Shown here one piece after another: positions 26,514 through 34,878 of a stretch of 64,000 bases of DNA; position 1 is the first letter of the stretch, and every line of letters starts with the position of its first letter. The notes below the pieces were generated by a model. It was given only the letters and a program-made list of their open reading frames with translations. It was not told the origin of the DNA and searched no databases. This DNA is from Propionivibrio dicarboxylicus (GTDB taxonomy: Bacteria; Pseudomonadota; Gammaproteobacteria; Burkholderiales; Rhodocyclaceae): positions 62,001 through 126,000 of the forward strand of contig CAMDMZ010000002.1 in NCBI GenBank assembly GCA_945902805.1, in the 5' to 3' direction. Position numbers and translations under genes: made by a program.

Positions 26514-27944
26514 ATGAATCTACACGATGCGCCCTTGCCCGTTGCGGGCGTTGATGAGGTCGAACAGCGCTTTGCCGCCCTGCGCTTGGCGAGCCGCGAG
26601 CAGGTTGAGGTGCCGCGTGACGTGCGCGAAAAGCATTTGGATGCCTTGCGGGCCTTGGTCCATGAGCATATTGATGCCTTCGTTACGGCGATCAGTGCCG
26701 ATTTTGGTCATCGTTCGGCGCATGAAACGCGCTTGCTGGAAATCTTCCCCAGCCTGGAGGCGATCCGCCATTCCCGCCGCCATTTTGGTGCCTGGATGCG
26801 GCCACAGAAGCGTGCGGCCTCGTTGTGGTTTCGCCCCGGAAGGGCGCAGATCATTCCACAGCCATTGGGGGTGGTTGGCATCATCGTGCCTTGGAACTAC
26901 CCACTATTTTTAGCCGTGTCGCCGTTAGCTGCCGCCTTGGCCGCCGGCAACCGGGTGATGATCAAGATGTCGGAATTCACGCCACAGACCGGGCAATTGC
27001 TGGCTGAGTTGGTGCAGCGCTATTTTCCCGGCGGCGATGTGTCGGTGGTGCTGGGCGATGCGGCGGTCGGTGCGGCATTTGCCAAGCTGCCGTTCGATCA
27101 TTTGCTATTCACCGGATCAACGGCGGTCGGCCATCACATCATGCGCATGGCGGCGGATAACCTGACGCCGGTGACGCTGGAACTGGGCGGCAAGTCGCCG
27201 GCCATCATTGGTCCCGAGTACCCCTTGCACAAAGCCGCCGAACGCATCATCGTCGGTAAGCTGATGAATGCCGGCCAGACATGCATTGCGCCCGATTATG
27301 TAATGATCCCGGCCGGACACGAAAAGGCTTTTGTTACGGCGGCACGTGCTGTCGTGGCCCGCATCTATCCGCAACTGGCGACAACGGCGGACTATTCGTC
27401 GATCGTGAACGAGCGCCACTTCCAGCGCCTGAACGGCTACTTGACTGACGCCGTGGCGCAAGGTGCGCGGGTGCTGCCGCTCTCCGATGCCGTGGCCGAT
27501 CCGGTCACCCGGCGAATGCCGCCAATGGCGGTGCTGGGCGTGAAGGATTCAATGCGCATCATGCAAGACGAGATCTTTGGCCCGCTGCTGCCGGTGTTGC
27601 CTTACCGGGCGCTCGATCAGGCGCTCGCTTACGTCAACGCGCATCCGCGTCCGCTGGCTTTGTATGTATTTGAAGATGACAAGAAACGCCTGGACAAGGT
27701 CTTGAATGGCACGGTGGCTGGCGGCGTTACGGTCAATGACACGATTCTGCATATCGCCCAGGAAGAGCTGCCCTTTGGCGGTGTCGGCCCCAGCGGCATG
27801 GGGCACTATCACGGTGAGGAGGGCTTCAAGACCTTTTCCAAGCAAAAGAGTGTGTTCTATCAGTCTGCGGTGAATGGTATGTCCTTGTTCAATCCACCGT
27901 ATGGTCCCTTGTTCGAGCGCCTGACGCGCTTTCTGATTCGATAA
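26514..27944 (+). CDS. calB: Aldehyde dehydrogenase, coniferyl-aldehyde type
   Basis: A 476-residue NAD(P)-dependent aldehyde dehydrogenase most like coniferyl aldehyde dehydrogenases. The catalytic Cys is in NAGQTCIAPDYV and the general-base Glu in VTLELGGKSPA; PWNYPLFLAVSPLAAALAAG is the usual cofactor-side stretch, and a family-typical hydrophobic C-terminus ends in RFLIR. ATG 26514 is chosen because AGGAGG (26501-26506) is correctly spaced from it; ATG 26508 is too close. The Tat-signal protein begins 4 bases after its stop, so the gene is in an operon with the GMC oxidoreductase, whose aldehyde product it may oxidise. The physiological substrate is not shown. Confidence 0.85.
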   Translation: MNLHDAPLPVAGVDEVEQRFAALRLASREQVEVPRDVREKHLDALRALVHEHIDAFVTAISADFGHRSAHETRLLEIFPSLEAIRHSRRHFGAWMRPQKRAASLWFRPGRAQIIPQPLGVVGIIVPWNYPLFLAVSPLAAALAAGNRVMIKMSEFTPQTGQLLAELVQRYFPGGDVSVVLGDAAVGAAFAKLPFDHLLFTGSTAVGHHIMRMAADNLTPVTLELGGKSPAIIGPEYPLHKAAERIIVGKLMNAGQTCIAPDYVMIPAGHEKAFVTAARAVVARIYPQLATTADYSSIVNERHFQRLNGYLTDAVAQGARVLPLSDAVADPVTRRMPPMAVLGVKDSMRIMQDEIFGPLLPVLPYRALDQALAYVNAHPRPLALYVFEDDKKRLDKVLNGTVAGGVTVNDTILHIAQEELPFGGVGPSGMGHYHGEEGFKTFSKQKSVFYQSAVNGMSLFNPPYGPLFERLTRFLIR

Positions 27945-27948
27945 GGCC

Positions 27949-28482
27949 ATGGCAACGCGGCGTCAATTTCTCAAGACGGGGGTGATCGGTGGCGTGGTCT
28001 TGGCCACCGCATTGGCATTGCACAAGCCGCTTGACCGGTTGGGCAAGCGCACGTTGGTCGAGCAGGTGCCCATCGCAGGCGCCTTGCCACTGGTCGTTGC
28101 GGCCGTGGCGCCGATCATGTTGGCGGGCGTACTGCCCAAGGATGGCGCGGCTCGCGTGGCCGCCATCCGGCGCGCCACTGAGGGTGTCGGCATCGCCGTG
28201 GCGGCCCTGAGTGCCGCCTCGCAGCGCGAGGTCGCGGAGTTGTTCGCCTTGCTGGCATTTCCGCCGACGCGCCTCTTGGCTGCCGGACTCTCGACGCCCT
28301 GGCCGGAGGCGAGCGAGGACGATATCCGCGCCTTCCTCGAGCGCTGGCGCCATAGTCCGATTGACCTGTTGAAGAGTGGCTACATGGCGCTGCATGATCT
28401 GATACTCGGCGCCTGGTATGCCGATTCTGCCGCCTGGGAAACCATCGGCTACCCGGGGCCGCCTGGAGTTCCGCACGCATGA
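27949..28482 (+). CDS. Tat-signal small protein, probable subunit of the GMC dehydrogenase
   Basis: A 177-residue protein beginning MATRRQFLKTG, a twin-arginine export signal followed by a hydrophobic stretch. The rest is helical and resembles the gamma (gluconate 2-dehydrogenase subunit 3-like) subunits of flavin dehydrogenases. The stop overlaps the start of the GMC oxidoreductase gene (ATGA), which itself lacks a signal peptide. By analogy with known gamma-alpha complexes, this subunit probably carries the flavoprotein out through the Tat system. The similarity is judged by eye and context. Confidence 0.7.
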   Translation: MATRRQFLKTGVIGGVVLATALALHKPLDRLGKRTLVEQVPIAGALPLVVAAVAPIMLAGVLPKDGAARVAAIRRATEGVGIAVAALSAASQREVAELFALLAFPPTRLLAAGLSTPWPEASEDDIRAFLERWRHSPIDLLKSGYMALHDLILGAWYADSAAWETIGYPGPPGVPHA

Positions 28483-30089
28483 TCAATGATCCGTTTCGCG
28501 AAGGAGTCGCTCGTGGTTGGCGCGTCATCAACGCTGCCCTGGCCGAGCAGGACATTGAAGACGAGGCCGATGTCGTCATCATCGGCAGTGGCGCTGGTGG
28601 CGGTATTTCCGCCGAGATCCTTTCCAAATCCGGGCTACGCGTGATCGTGGTCGAAGAAGGGCCGCTGCGTTCGACTCATGACTTCAAGATGAAGGAGGCC
28701 GACGCCTATCCGCAGCTGTATCAGGAGTCGGCGGCGCGCAAGACGGCGGACAAGGCCATCAACATTCTGCAGGGACGCTGCGTGGGGGGCTCCACCACCG
28801 TCAATTGGACCAGCAGTTTTCGCACGCCGCCAGACACGCTGGCCTACTGGCAACGCCAGTTCGGGCTGACCGACTACACGCCGGAGAAACTCCTGCCCTG
28901 GTTCGAGATGATCGAACGGCGTTTGGGGATTCGTCCCTGGGACGTTCCGCCAAACGTGAATAACGAAACCCTGCGCAGCGGCGGCACCAAACTCGGCATC
29001 GAGGTCAAAGTGATTCCACGCAATGTGCGTGGTTGCTGGAATCTCGGCTATTGCGGCACTGGTTGCCCGACCAACGCCAAGCAGGGGATGTTGCTGACGA
29101 CCTTGCCGACGGCGCTCGAACTTGGTGCCACGCTGTATTCCGGTTTGCGTGCCGAGCGACTGCTGATCGAGGGCGATCAAGTCCAGGGCGTCGAGTGTCT
29201 GGCGATGGACGCGAAGGGGATACATCCGCGCCCGGTCAAGATTGTTCTGCGCGGGCGCCATGTGATCGTCAGTGCTGGCGCCATCGGCAGCCCGGCCCTG
29301 CTGCTGCGCAGCCGCGTGGCGGACCCGCGACAGCGAATCGGCAAGCGCACCTTCCTGCATCCCGTGTTGGTCAGTTCAGCGATCATGAATGAGGTCGTAG
29401 CCGGTCATAGCGGCGCACCGCAGAGCTTGTATTCCGATCACTTCCTGCATACGCAAGCGATCGATGGCCCGATCGGCTACAAGCTCGAATCGGCGCCCAT
29501 GCATCCGGTGCTGTTTTCCACCACCTTGCAGGGTTACGGTCAGCGGCATTTTGATTTGATGCAGCAGTTTCCGCATGCGCAAGTATTGCTGGCGCTGATG
29601 CGCGATGGCTTCCATGCTGAAAGCCAGGGCGGCAGCGTCGTTTTGCGTGACGAGGGGACGCCGGTGCTGGATTACCCGATCACCGACTATCTTTGGGACG
29701 GTGCCCGGCGAGCCTTGCTCAGCATGGCCGAGATTCAGTTTGCAGCGGGCGCGAAAACGGTCATTGCCGTTCATGAGGATTGCGCCGGATGGTCATCGTG
29801 GGCCGAAGCCAAGGCCGGAATCGCCGCGCTCGCGTTGCGTCCGCTCAGTACGCGCGTGGTAAGTGCCCACGTCATGGGCGGCTGTGCAATGGGCAAGGAT
29901 GCGATGAATTCGGTCGTCAATGACCACGGTCGCCATCATCATCTGGCCAATCTGACGATTGCGGATGGCTCGTTGTTTCCGACCAGCATCGGCGCCAATC
30001 CGCAAGAATCCGTTTACGGTATCGTGGCGCGCAATGTTTCCGCGCTGGCGGAAGAACTTACCGGCCGCGCGGCGGCACCGATGGCCTGA
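28479..30089 (+). CDS. GMC-family FAD-dependent oxidoreductase
   Basis: A 536-residue glucose-methanol-choline family flavoprotein. The FAD-binding fold is at residues 31-60 (VVIIGSGAGGGISAEIL, ending in VVEEG). The GGSTTVNWTSSFRTP block is the family signature and the C-terminus holds SAHVMGGCAMG and the catalytic-side GSLFPTSIGANPQESVYGI. A cysteine cluster, CWNLGYCGTGC, near residue 185 may ligate an iron-sulfur cluster as in FAD glucose dehydrogenases with a gamma subunit; this is inference. It oxidises an alcohol or sterol-like substrate of unknown identity, and the aldehyde dehydrogenase upstream would take the product further. Confidence 0.88.
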   Translation: MINDPFREGVARGWRVINAALAEQDIEDEADVVIIGSGAGGGISAEILSKSGLRVIVVEEGPLRSTHDFKMKEADAYPQLYQESAARKTADKAINILQGRCVGGSTTVNWTSSFRTPPDTLAYWQRQFGLTDYTPEKLLPWFEMIERRLGIRPWDVPPNVNNETLRSGGTKLGIEVKVIPRNVRGCWNLGYCGTGCPTNAKQGMLLTTLPTALELGATLYSGLRAERLLIEGDQVQGVECLAMDAKGIHPRPVKIVLRGRHVIVSAGAIGSPALLLRSRVADPRQRIGKRTFLHPVLVSSAIMNEVVAGHSGAPQSLYSDHFLHTQAIDGPIGYKLESAPMHPVLFSTTLQGYGQRHFDLMQQFPHAQVLLALMRDGFHAESQGGSVVLRDEGTPVLDYPITDYLWDGARRALLSMAEIQFAAGAKTVIAVHEDCAGWSSWAEAKAGIAALALRPLSTRVVSAHVMGGCAMGKDAMNSVVNDHGRHHHLANLTIADGSLFPTSIGANPQESVYGIVARNVSALAEELTGRAAAPMA

Positions 30090-30121
30090 CAGCAGGCCGT
30101 TTGATCAGGTTTTGACGAGAG

Positions 30122-30147
30122 GAAAAGTCGGTTATGGCGGGACGGCG
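30122..30147 (+). repeat. Dispersed 26-bp repeat, copy E (supplies a start codon)
   Basis: Reads GAAAAGTCGGTTATGGC then GGGACGGCG. The change of GTGCTG to GTTATG creates the ATG (30134) used as the start of the lipase gene, and the repeat encodes its first residues MAGRR. Confidence 0.85.
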
Positions 30148-31030
30148 GATGCGGTGGGCGTTGGCGATCGAGCTGCTGATTTACGCCGGGCTTTCATTCT
30201 GGCTGCAGAGTCTGGGTTGGTTGCCGGATGACACCGATAGCTTGGCGATCGCCCTATTTCTGGGGCTGCGTGTCGCCATCGTGCTGATGAGTTATGGCTT
30301 CGTGCTGGCGGCATCGAGCCCGGTGCCGGCTGATTTACGCATTGGTCTATTCGGCTGGTTACGTATGGTGCTGGAAGAATATGTCGGGTTGGTGCTGCTG
30401 TTTTGCGTGATCCAGCCCTTTGAACGTGTGTTTGCCGGCGCCGATCGCTTGCGTCCGTCACCGGGCAAGTCGCCTTTGCTGCTGCTTCACGGCTATCAAT
30501 GCAATCGCGGCTTCTGGTTTTGGCTGCGGCGGCGGCTGGATGCGGCGGGCTGGGTCGTCGCCACCCACAATCTCGAGCCGGACTGTACCGATATCGACAA
30601 CTATGCCGAGGGTGTCGAACGCCGCATCAACGAAGTGCTGGCCGCAACCGGCGCGAAACAGGTCATTTTGATTGGCCACAGCATGGGGGGGCTGGTTTCG
30701 CGTGCCTACCTGCGACGCTATGGCGCGAGTAAGGTGGCGCAGTTAATTACGCTGGGCTCGCCGCATCACGGTAGCCGTATTGCGGCCTTGGCCTGGGGCG
30801 AGAATGGTCGCCAGATGCGTATCGGTAATCCGTGGTTGAAGACGCTGGCGGCGGTGCCGCTGCCGGCGCGCACCACCTCAATCTATAGCGTTCACGATAA
30901 TCAGGTGATGCCGCAGCAAGCGTGTTCCGAACTGAGCGGCGCGCGCAATCTGCCGATCAGTGGCGTGAGTCATTTGGGGATGGCGTTTTCGCCCAAAGTG
31001 TTGCGTTGCGTCATGGCTGAACTGGGGTAG
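30134..31030 (+). CDS. Membrane-anchored alpha/beta hydrolase (lipase)
   Basis: A 298-residue lipase-like hydrolase. The first 100 residues hold about three hydrophobic helices; the catalytic domain follows, with LLLLHGYQCNRGFWFWL (oxyanion side), the nucleophile Ser in LIGHSMGGLVSR, TLGSPHHGSRIA and a probable catalytic His in GVSHLGMAFS. It probably hydrolyses an ester or lipid at the inner membrane. The ATG lies in repeat copy E, with the ribosome site GAGAGGAAAA partly formed by the repeat's A-run. It is 44 bases after the GMC gene and likely in the same operon. Confidence 0.85.
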   Translation: MAGRRMRWALAIELLIYAGLSFWLQSLGWLPDDTDSLAIALFLGLRVAIVLMSYGFVLAASSPVPADLRIGLFGWLRMVLEEYVGLVLLFCVIQPFERVFAGADRLRPSPGKSPLLLLHGYQCNRGFWFWLRRRLDAAGWVVATHNLEPDCTDIDNYAEGVERRINEVLAATGAKQVILIGHSMGGLVSRAYLRRYGASKVAQLITLGSPHHGSRIAALAWGENGRQMRIGNPWLKTLAAVPLPARTTSIYSVHDNQVMPQQACSELSGARNLPISGVSHLGMAFSPKVLRCVMAELG

Positions 31031-31060
31031 TCAGCCGACGGGTATCAGCGGGTGTAAAAC

Positions 31061-31267
31061 TTAAGCGGCTTGCGGAACCAGCCCGCGACGGCTACCGAAA
31101 TCCTCAACCGCACGCCGTGCACATTGCCACTCGTTGTAGGCGCTGACGGCCTCGTGCCGCGTAATGCCGGCATCGGACATGTTGAGGCCGAAGAGTTCAA
31201 TTAAGTTCGCGTCAAATTCGTTAACGATCTTGCGCATTTCAAATTTGCCGATTTTGTTCATGTCCAT
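31061..31267 (-). CDS. Conserved small protein, 68 residues, function unknown
   Basis: A short acidic, helix-prone protein beginning MDMNKIGKFEMRKIVNEF, with HEAVSAYNEWQCARRAVEDF further on. No domain is recognised, and there is no signal peptide or membrane segment. ATG 31267 is chosen over GTG 31276 because AGGTGAG lies just before it at the correct spacing. The ribosome site is part of a large dyad with an upstream partner, so expression is probably controlled at transcription or translation. It is convergent with the lipase gene. Confidence 0.65.
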   Translation of the reverse strand: MDMNKIGKFEMRKIVNEFDANLIELFGLNMSDAGITRHEAVSAYNEWQCARRAVEDFGSRRGLVPQAA

Positions 31268-31271
31268 GATG

Positions 31272-31308
31272 CTCACCTGAGAAATTATGCTGCAATGCAG
31301 CAGGTGAG
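31272..31308 (-). promoter_or_regulatory. Dyad spanning the Shine-Dalgarno of the small protein
   Basis: CTCACCTG (31272-31279) and CAGGTGAG (31301-31308) are perfect 8-base reverse complements; the first, read on the minus strand, is the AGGTGAG ribosome site of the 68-residue protein. Between them lies a second, nearly self-complementary 15-mer, TGCTGCAATGCAGCA (31288-31302), which overlaps the outer arm by two bases, so the two pairings compete. It could be an mRNA switch hiding the ribosome site or a DNA operator. Confidence 0.55.
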
Positions 31309-31309
31309 T

Positions 31310-31315
31310 ACTATA
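31310..31315 (-). promoter_or_regulatory. -10-like TATAGT upstream of the small gene
   Basis: Minus-strand TATAGT at 31315-31310 would start transcription near 31303, inside the dyad. No good -35 is visible at the usual distance. Confidence 0.35.
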
Positions 31316-31367
31316 ACGGCAAAGAGAGGGTAATAGTTGACTGGATTCCCCAATCAGTTTTTACAGA

Positions 31368-34300
31368 CTACTTCAGCCGGCTAAACAGTTCCTTAACCGC
31401 AGCAACCCGTTCCTTTAGCGCGGCGGTGGCTTTTTGCCAGCTGAGTTTGTCCGAGCCGGCGAGTTTGAAGTGGCGATCGGTCTGGATCAGTTTGATGATC
31501 TTGGCCGGATCGATCGGCGGATTCTTGATGAGTTGAATGTGGATCGCGGTTGAACCGGCATCGAGTTTGGCGAGCCCCAGGGGCTTCCCAGCCAGACGTA
31601 GGCGATGGGTTTCGATTAGAGCCTGGGTTTGCGGCGGCATTTCACCGTAGCGGTCGATCAGCTCTTCCTGCATCGCCCGCAGTCCGTCCTCGTTGTCGCA
31701 ATTGGCCAGGCGCTTGTACAGCGTCAGGCGTTCGTGTACGTCGGGGCAGTAGTCGTTGGTCAGCAGGGCAGGGAAACGTAGGTTGATTTCGGCGGTGACG
31801 GCCAGCGGCTGGGTCAGATCGGGAATCGCCTGGCCGTCCTTCAGTGCACGCACTGCCGCGTTGAGCATGTTGGTGTAAAGCGCAAAGCCGATTTCGTGAA
31901 TTTCACCGGATTGGTTTTCGCCGAGCACTTCACCGGCGCCGCGAATCTCCAGGTCGTGCATGGCGAGAAAGAAGCCCGAGCCGAGTTCTTCCATGGCCTG
32001 AATGGCATCCAGCCGTCGCTGGGCCTGCGCACTGGGTTTGGCGTCCTGATCGGTGAGCAGGTACGCGTAGGCCTGGTGATGGCTGCGACCGACCCGACCA
32101 CGTAATTGATGGAGTTGCGCAAGGCCGAATTTGTCGGCCCGGTTGATGATAATGGTATTGGCGTGCGGATTATCGATGCCGGTTTCGATAATTGTTGAAC
32201 AGAGCAGAACGTTATGTTTCTGCTGGGTAAATTCACGCATCACGCGTTCGAGTTCGCGCTCGGGCAACTGACCATGACCGATGACGATGCGGGCTTCCGG
32301 AAGTAATTTTTGAAGCCGGTCACGCATATTCTCGATGGTGTCGACTTCGTTGTGCAGATAATACACTTGGCCGCCGCGTTTAAATTCGCGCAGGGCGGCT
32401 TCACGAACCTGTCCAGCCGACCAGCGAGTCACAAACGTCTTGATCGCCAGCCGTTTTTGCGGTGGCGTGGCGATCACCGAGAAATCGCGCAAGCCCTCCA
32501 ACGAGAGCCCGAGTGTGCGCGGTATCGGTGTCGCGGTCAGCGTCAGGATGTCGACTTCGGCCCGCAGGGCTTTCAAGGCTTCCTTTTGCCGCACGCCGAA
32601 GCGGTGCTCCTCATCGACGACGACCAGTCCCAGGCGTGAGAACTCCACATCCTTTTGCAACAGGCGATGGGTACCGATCAGGATGTCGATCTTGCCTTCG
32701 CCTAACAGAGCGATGGCTTCGGTTTGTTCCTTGGCGCTCTTGAAGCGGGAAATTTCAGCCACCCGCACCGGCAAGTTGGCAAAGCGATCGGCAAAGTTCT
32801 GGAAATGCTGTTCGGCGAGCAGGGTGGTTGGGCACAGTATGGCGACCTGCTTGCCATCGGCCACGGCGATGAAGGCAGCGCGCATCGCCACTTCAGTCTT
32901 GCCGAAACCGACGTCACCGCAGACCAGGCGATCCATCGGCTTGCCGGAACGCATGTCGGCGATGACGGCGTTAATCGCTGCCAACTGGTCAGGCGTTTCT
33001 TCAAAGCCAAAGCCATCGGCGAAGGTTTCCAGATCGTGCTGCTTGAAGTCGAATTTATGGCCCTGACGTGCGGCGCGCTGAGCGTAAAGATTGAGCAGTT
33101 CAGCGGCTGTATCGCGTACCTGTTCGGCCGCCTTACGCTTGGCTTTATCCCACTGTCCGGTGCCCAGGGTGTGGAGCTGGATAGATTCGGGATCGGCGCC
33201 GCTGTAGCGCGAAATGACTTGCAGATTGGCGACCGGGACGTAGAGCTTGGCACCTTCGGCGTATTCGAGATGCAGGAATTCGGTGTCGCCCTCGCCCAGA
33301 TCCAGATGCACCAGGCCCAAATAACGGCCTATGCCATGATTCTCGTGCACCACCGGATCGCCGATTTTTAGTTCGGATAGATCGCGTAACCAACCCTCCA
33401 GATTAGCCCGACGGGCTTCGCTTCGGCGGTGGCGCGGGCGGGCGGTAGCGGCGTAGAGCTCGTTTTCGGTGATGACGGCGACGCTGTCGTGGACGTAACC
33501 GCCCGAGAGCGGGCCGACGCCCAGCATCAGCGGCGCATCGGCCAGCATGAAACTGAGGTAATCAGCGCCTGTGACGGGCTTCAGCCCATATTCGCCAAGA
33601 TACTCGTTCAGGGTCTCGCGGCGGCCGGGGGATTCGGCGAGCAACAGCACACGCCCGCCGAAGGACGAGATGAAGTTTTTCAGCGCCAGAAGCGGATCGT
33701 TGGCCTTGCGATCAACCGCCAGCGGTGGCAGCGCCGTCCCACCAGAACCGACTTTTTGCAGGTACTGCGGGAAGCGGTTGGCGGCGATGAAAAAGTCTTC
33801 GTCGCGCAGAAACAGATCGCCCGGCGGCAGTACCGGACGCGAACGATCGCCACCGAGCATCTTGTAGCGGCTTGCCAGATCGGTCCAGAACTCGCTCAGC
33901 GCGGTTGGTACATCGCCGTGCAGGACCAAGATGGCGTCATTCGGCAGATAGTCGAACAGGGTTGCGGTCTGCTCGAAAAATAGCGGCAGGTAATACTCGA
34001 TCCCGGCCGGCAGAATGCCATTGGAAACGTCTTTGTACAGGCTAATACGCGAGGCATCGCCTTCAAATACTTCGCGAAAACGTTGGCGAAAGGTGGTGCG
34101 CCCGGCATCGCCAACGGGGAATTCGCGTGCCGGCAAGAGGCGAATTTCCGGAACCGGATACAGCGTGCGCTGGCTATCGACATCGAAGGTGCGCAGAGTT
34201 TCGATTTCGTTGTCGAACAACTCGATGCGGTAGGGCAGTTGCACGCCCATGGGGAAGAGATCGACCAGCCCGCCGCGAACACTGTATTCGCCAGCGGCGA

Positions 34301-34769
34301 CGACCTGGGTCACGTGTTGGTAGCCGGCCAGAGTCAGCTGGCTACGCAGTTTTTCGATATCGAGTGACTGCCCCTTTTTCAGAAAGAAGGTGTGCGCGGC
34401 GAGAAACGACGGAGGCGGCAGACGCGTCACCGCCGTCGAGGCAGCGGTGATCAGGACATCGCAATCTTTGCCGGATACCGAATGCAAGGTCGCCAGACGC
34501 TCGGACACCAGATCCTGATGCGGTGAAAACGCGTCATAGGGCAGAGTTTCCCAATCCGGCAGATGATGCACGCGCAGCGTAGGCGTGAACCAGGAGATTT
34601 CTTCGGCCAGACGCTGGGCTTCGAGCGGGCTGGCGGCGATGATGGTCAGCGTTTTGCCCGGCTGAGCGAGCAGCGACAAGGCCAGGCTATCGGCCGATGC
34701 GTTGAGCGGCGCGAGATCAAGGCGTTGACCGGGCTTGGGTAGCTCGGGGTGCGACAGCGGAGACTTCAT
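31368..34769 (-). CDS. mfd: Transcription-repair coupling factor Mfd
   Basis: A 1133-residue Mfd, close to the 1148 of E. coli. It releases RNA polymerase stalled at DNA damage and recruits UvrA. The N-terminal part is the UvrB-homologous module (PDWETLPYDAFSPHQDLVSER); the RNA polymerase-interacting region follows (VHENHGIGRYLGLV). The RecG-like motor carries GDVGFGKTEVAMRAAF (Walker A), VDEEHRFGVRQKE, TLTATPIPRTL and GRVGRSHHQAYAYLL; the C-terminal D7 domain closes it. ATG 34769 is preferred to the in-frame upstream codon at 34805, since the latter lies in the promoter. Repeat copy F is translated as QKVGSGGTALPP in a linker of the N-terminal half. Confidence 0.96.
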   Translation of the reverse strand: MKSPLSHPELPKPGQRLDLAPLNASADSLALSLLAQPGKTLTIIAASPLEAQRLAEEISWFTPTLRVHHLPDWETLPYDAFSPHQDLVSERLATLHSVSGKDCDVLITAASTAVTRLPPPSFLAAHTFFLKKGQSLDIEKLRSQLTLAGYQHVTQVVAAGEYSVRGGLVDLFPMGVQLPYRIELFDNEIETLRTFDVDSQRTLYPVPEIRLLPAREFPVGDAGRTTFRQRFREVFEGDASRISLYKDVSNGILPAGIEYYLPLFFEQTATLFDYLPNDAILVLHGDVPTALSEFWTDLASRYKMLGGDRSRPVLPPGDLFLRDEDFFIAANRFPQYLQKVGSGGTALPPLAVDRKANDPLLALKNFISSFGGRVLLLAESPGRRETLNEYLGEYGLKPVTGADYLSFMLADAPLMLGVGPLSGGYVHDSVAVITENELYAATARPRHRRSEARRANLEGWLRDLSELKIGDPVVHENHGIGRYLGLVHLDLGEGDTEFLHLEYAEGAKLYVPVANLQVISRYSGADPESIQLHTLGTGQWDKAKRKAAEQVRDTAAELLNLYAQRAARQGHKFDFKQHDLETFADGFGFEETPDQLAAINAVIADMRSGKPMDRLVCGDVGFGKTEVAMRAAFIAVADGKQVAILCPTTLLAEQHFQNFADRFANLPVRVAEISRFKSAKEQTEAIALLGEGKIDILIGTHRLLQKDVEFSRLGLVVVDEEHRFGVRQKEALKALRAEVDILTLTATPIPRTLGLSLEGLRDFSVIATPPQKRLAIKTFVTRWSAGQVREAALREFKRGGQVYYLHNEVDTIENMRDRLQKLLPEARIVIGHGQLPERELERVMREFTQQKHNVLLCSTIIETGIDNPHANTIIINRADKFGLAQLHQLRGRVGRSHHQAYAYLLTDQDAKPSAQAQRRLDAIQAMEELGSGFFLAMHDLEIRGAGEVLGENQSGEIHEIGFALYTNMLNAAVRALKDGQAIPDLTQPLAVTAEINLRFPALLTNDYCPDVHERLTLYKRLANCDNEDGLRAMQEELIDRYGEMPPQTQALIETHRLRLAGKPLGLAKLDAGSTAIHIQLIKNPPIDPAKIIKLIQTDRHFKLAGSDKLSWQKATAALKERVAAVKELFSRLK
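33732..33757 (-). repeat. Dispersed 26-bp repeat, copy F (inside mfd)
   Basis: Minus-strand reading AAAAAGTCGGTTCTGGT then GGGACGGCG, sense to mfd, encoding KVGSGGTA. It falls in a linker region of Mfd that is not part of a conserved motif. Confidence 0.85.
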
Positions 34770-34805
34770 GGGAGACAACAGGCGCAACAGGTATAAGGGC
34801 CGCAA

Positions 34806-34830
34806 ATTATACGCAGCGGCTCCTTGTCAA
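34806..34830 (-). promoter_or_regulatory. Probable mfd promoter
   Basis: On the minus strand a perfect TTGACA (34830-34825) is followed by a perfect TATAAT (34811-34806), about 36 bases before ATG 34769. The spacer is only 13 bases, against the usual 16-18, so the effective -10 may be the shifted TAATTT at 34809-34804 (spacer 15). A wide dyad, AGCGTGC (34834-34840) with GCACGCT (34872-34878), lies just upstream after the cyclase stop. Confidence 0.5.
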
Positions 34831-34878
34831 TTTAGCGTGCAAATCCGGGTGAGCCAGGGTGATACGCTCCAGCACGCT

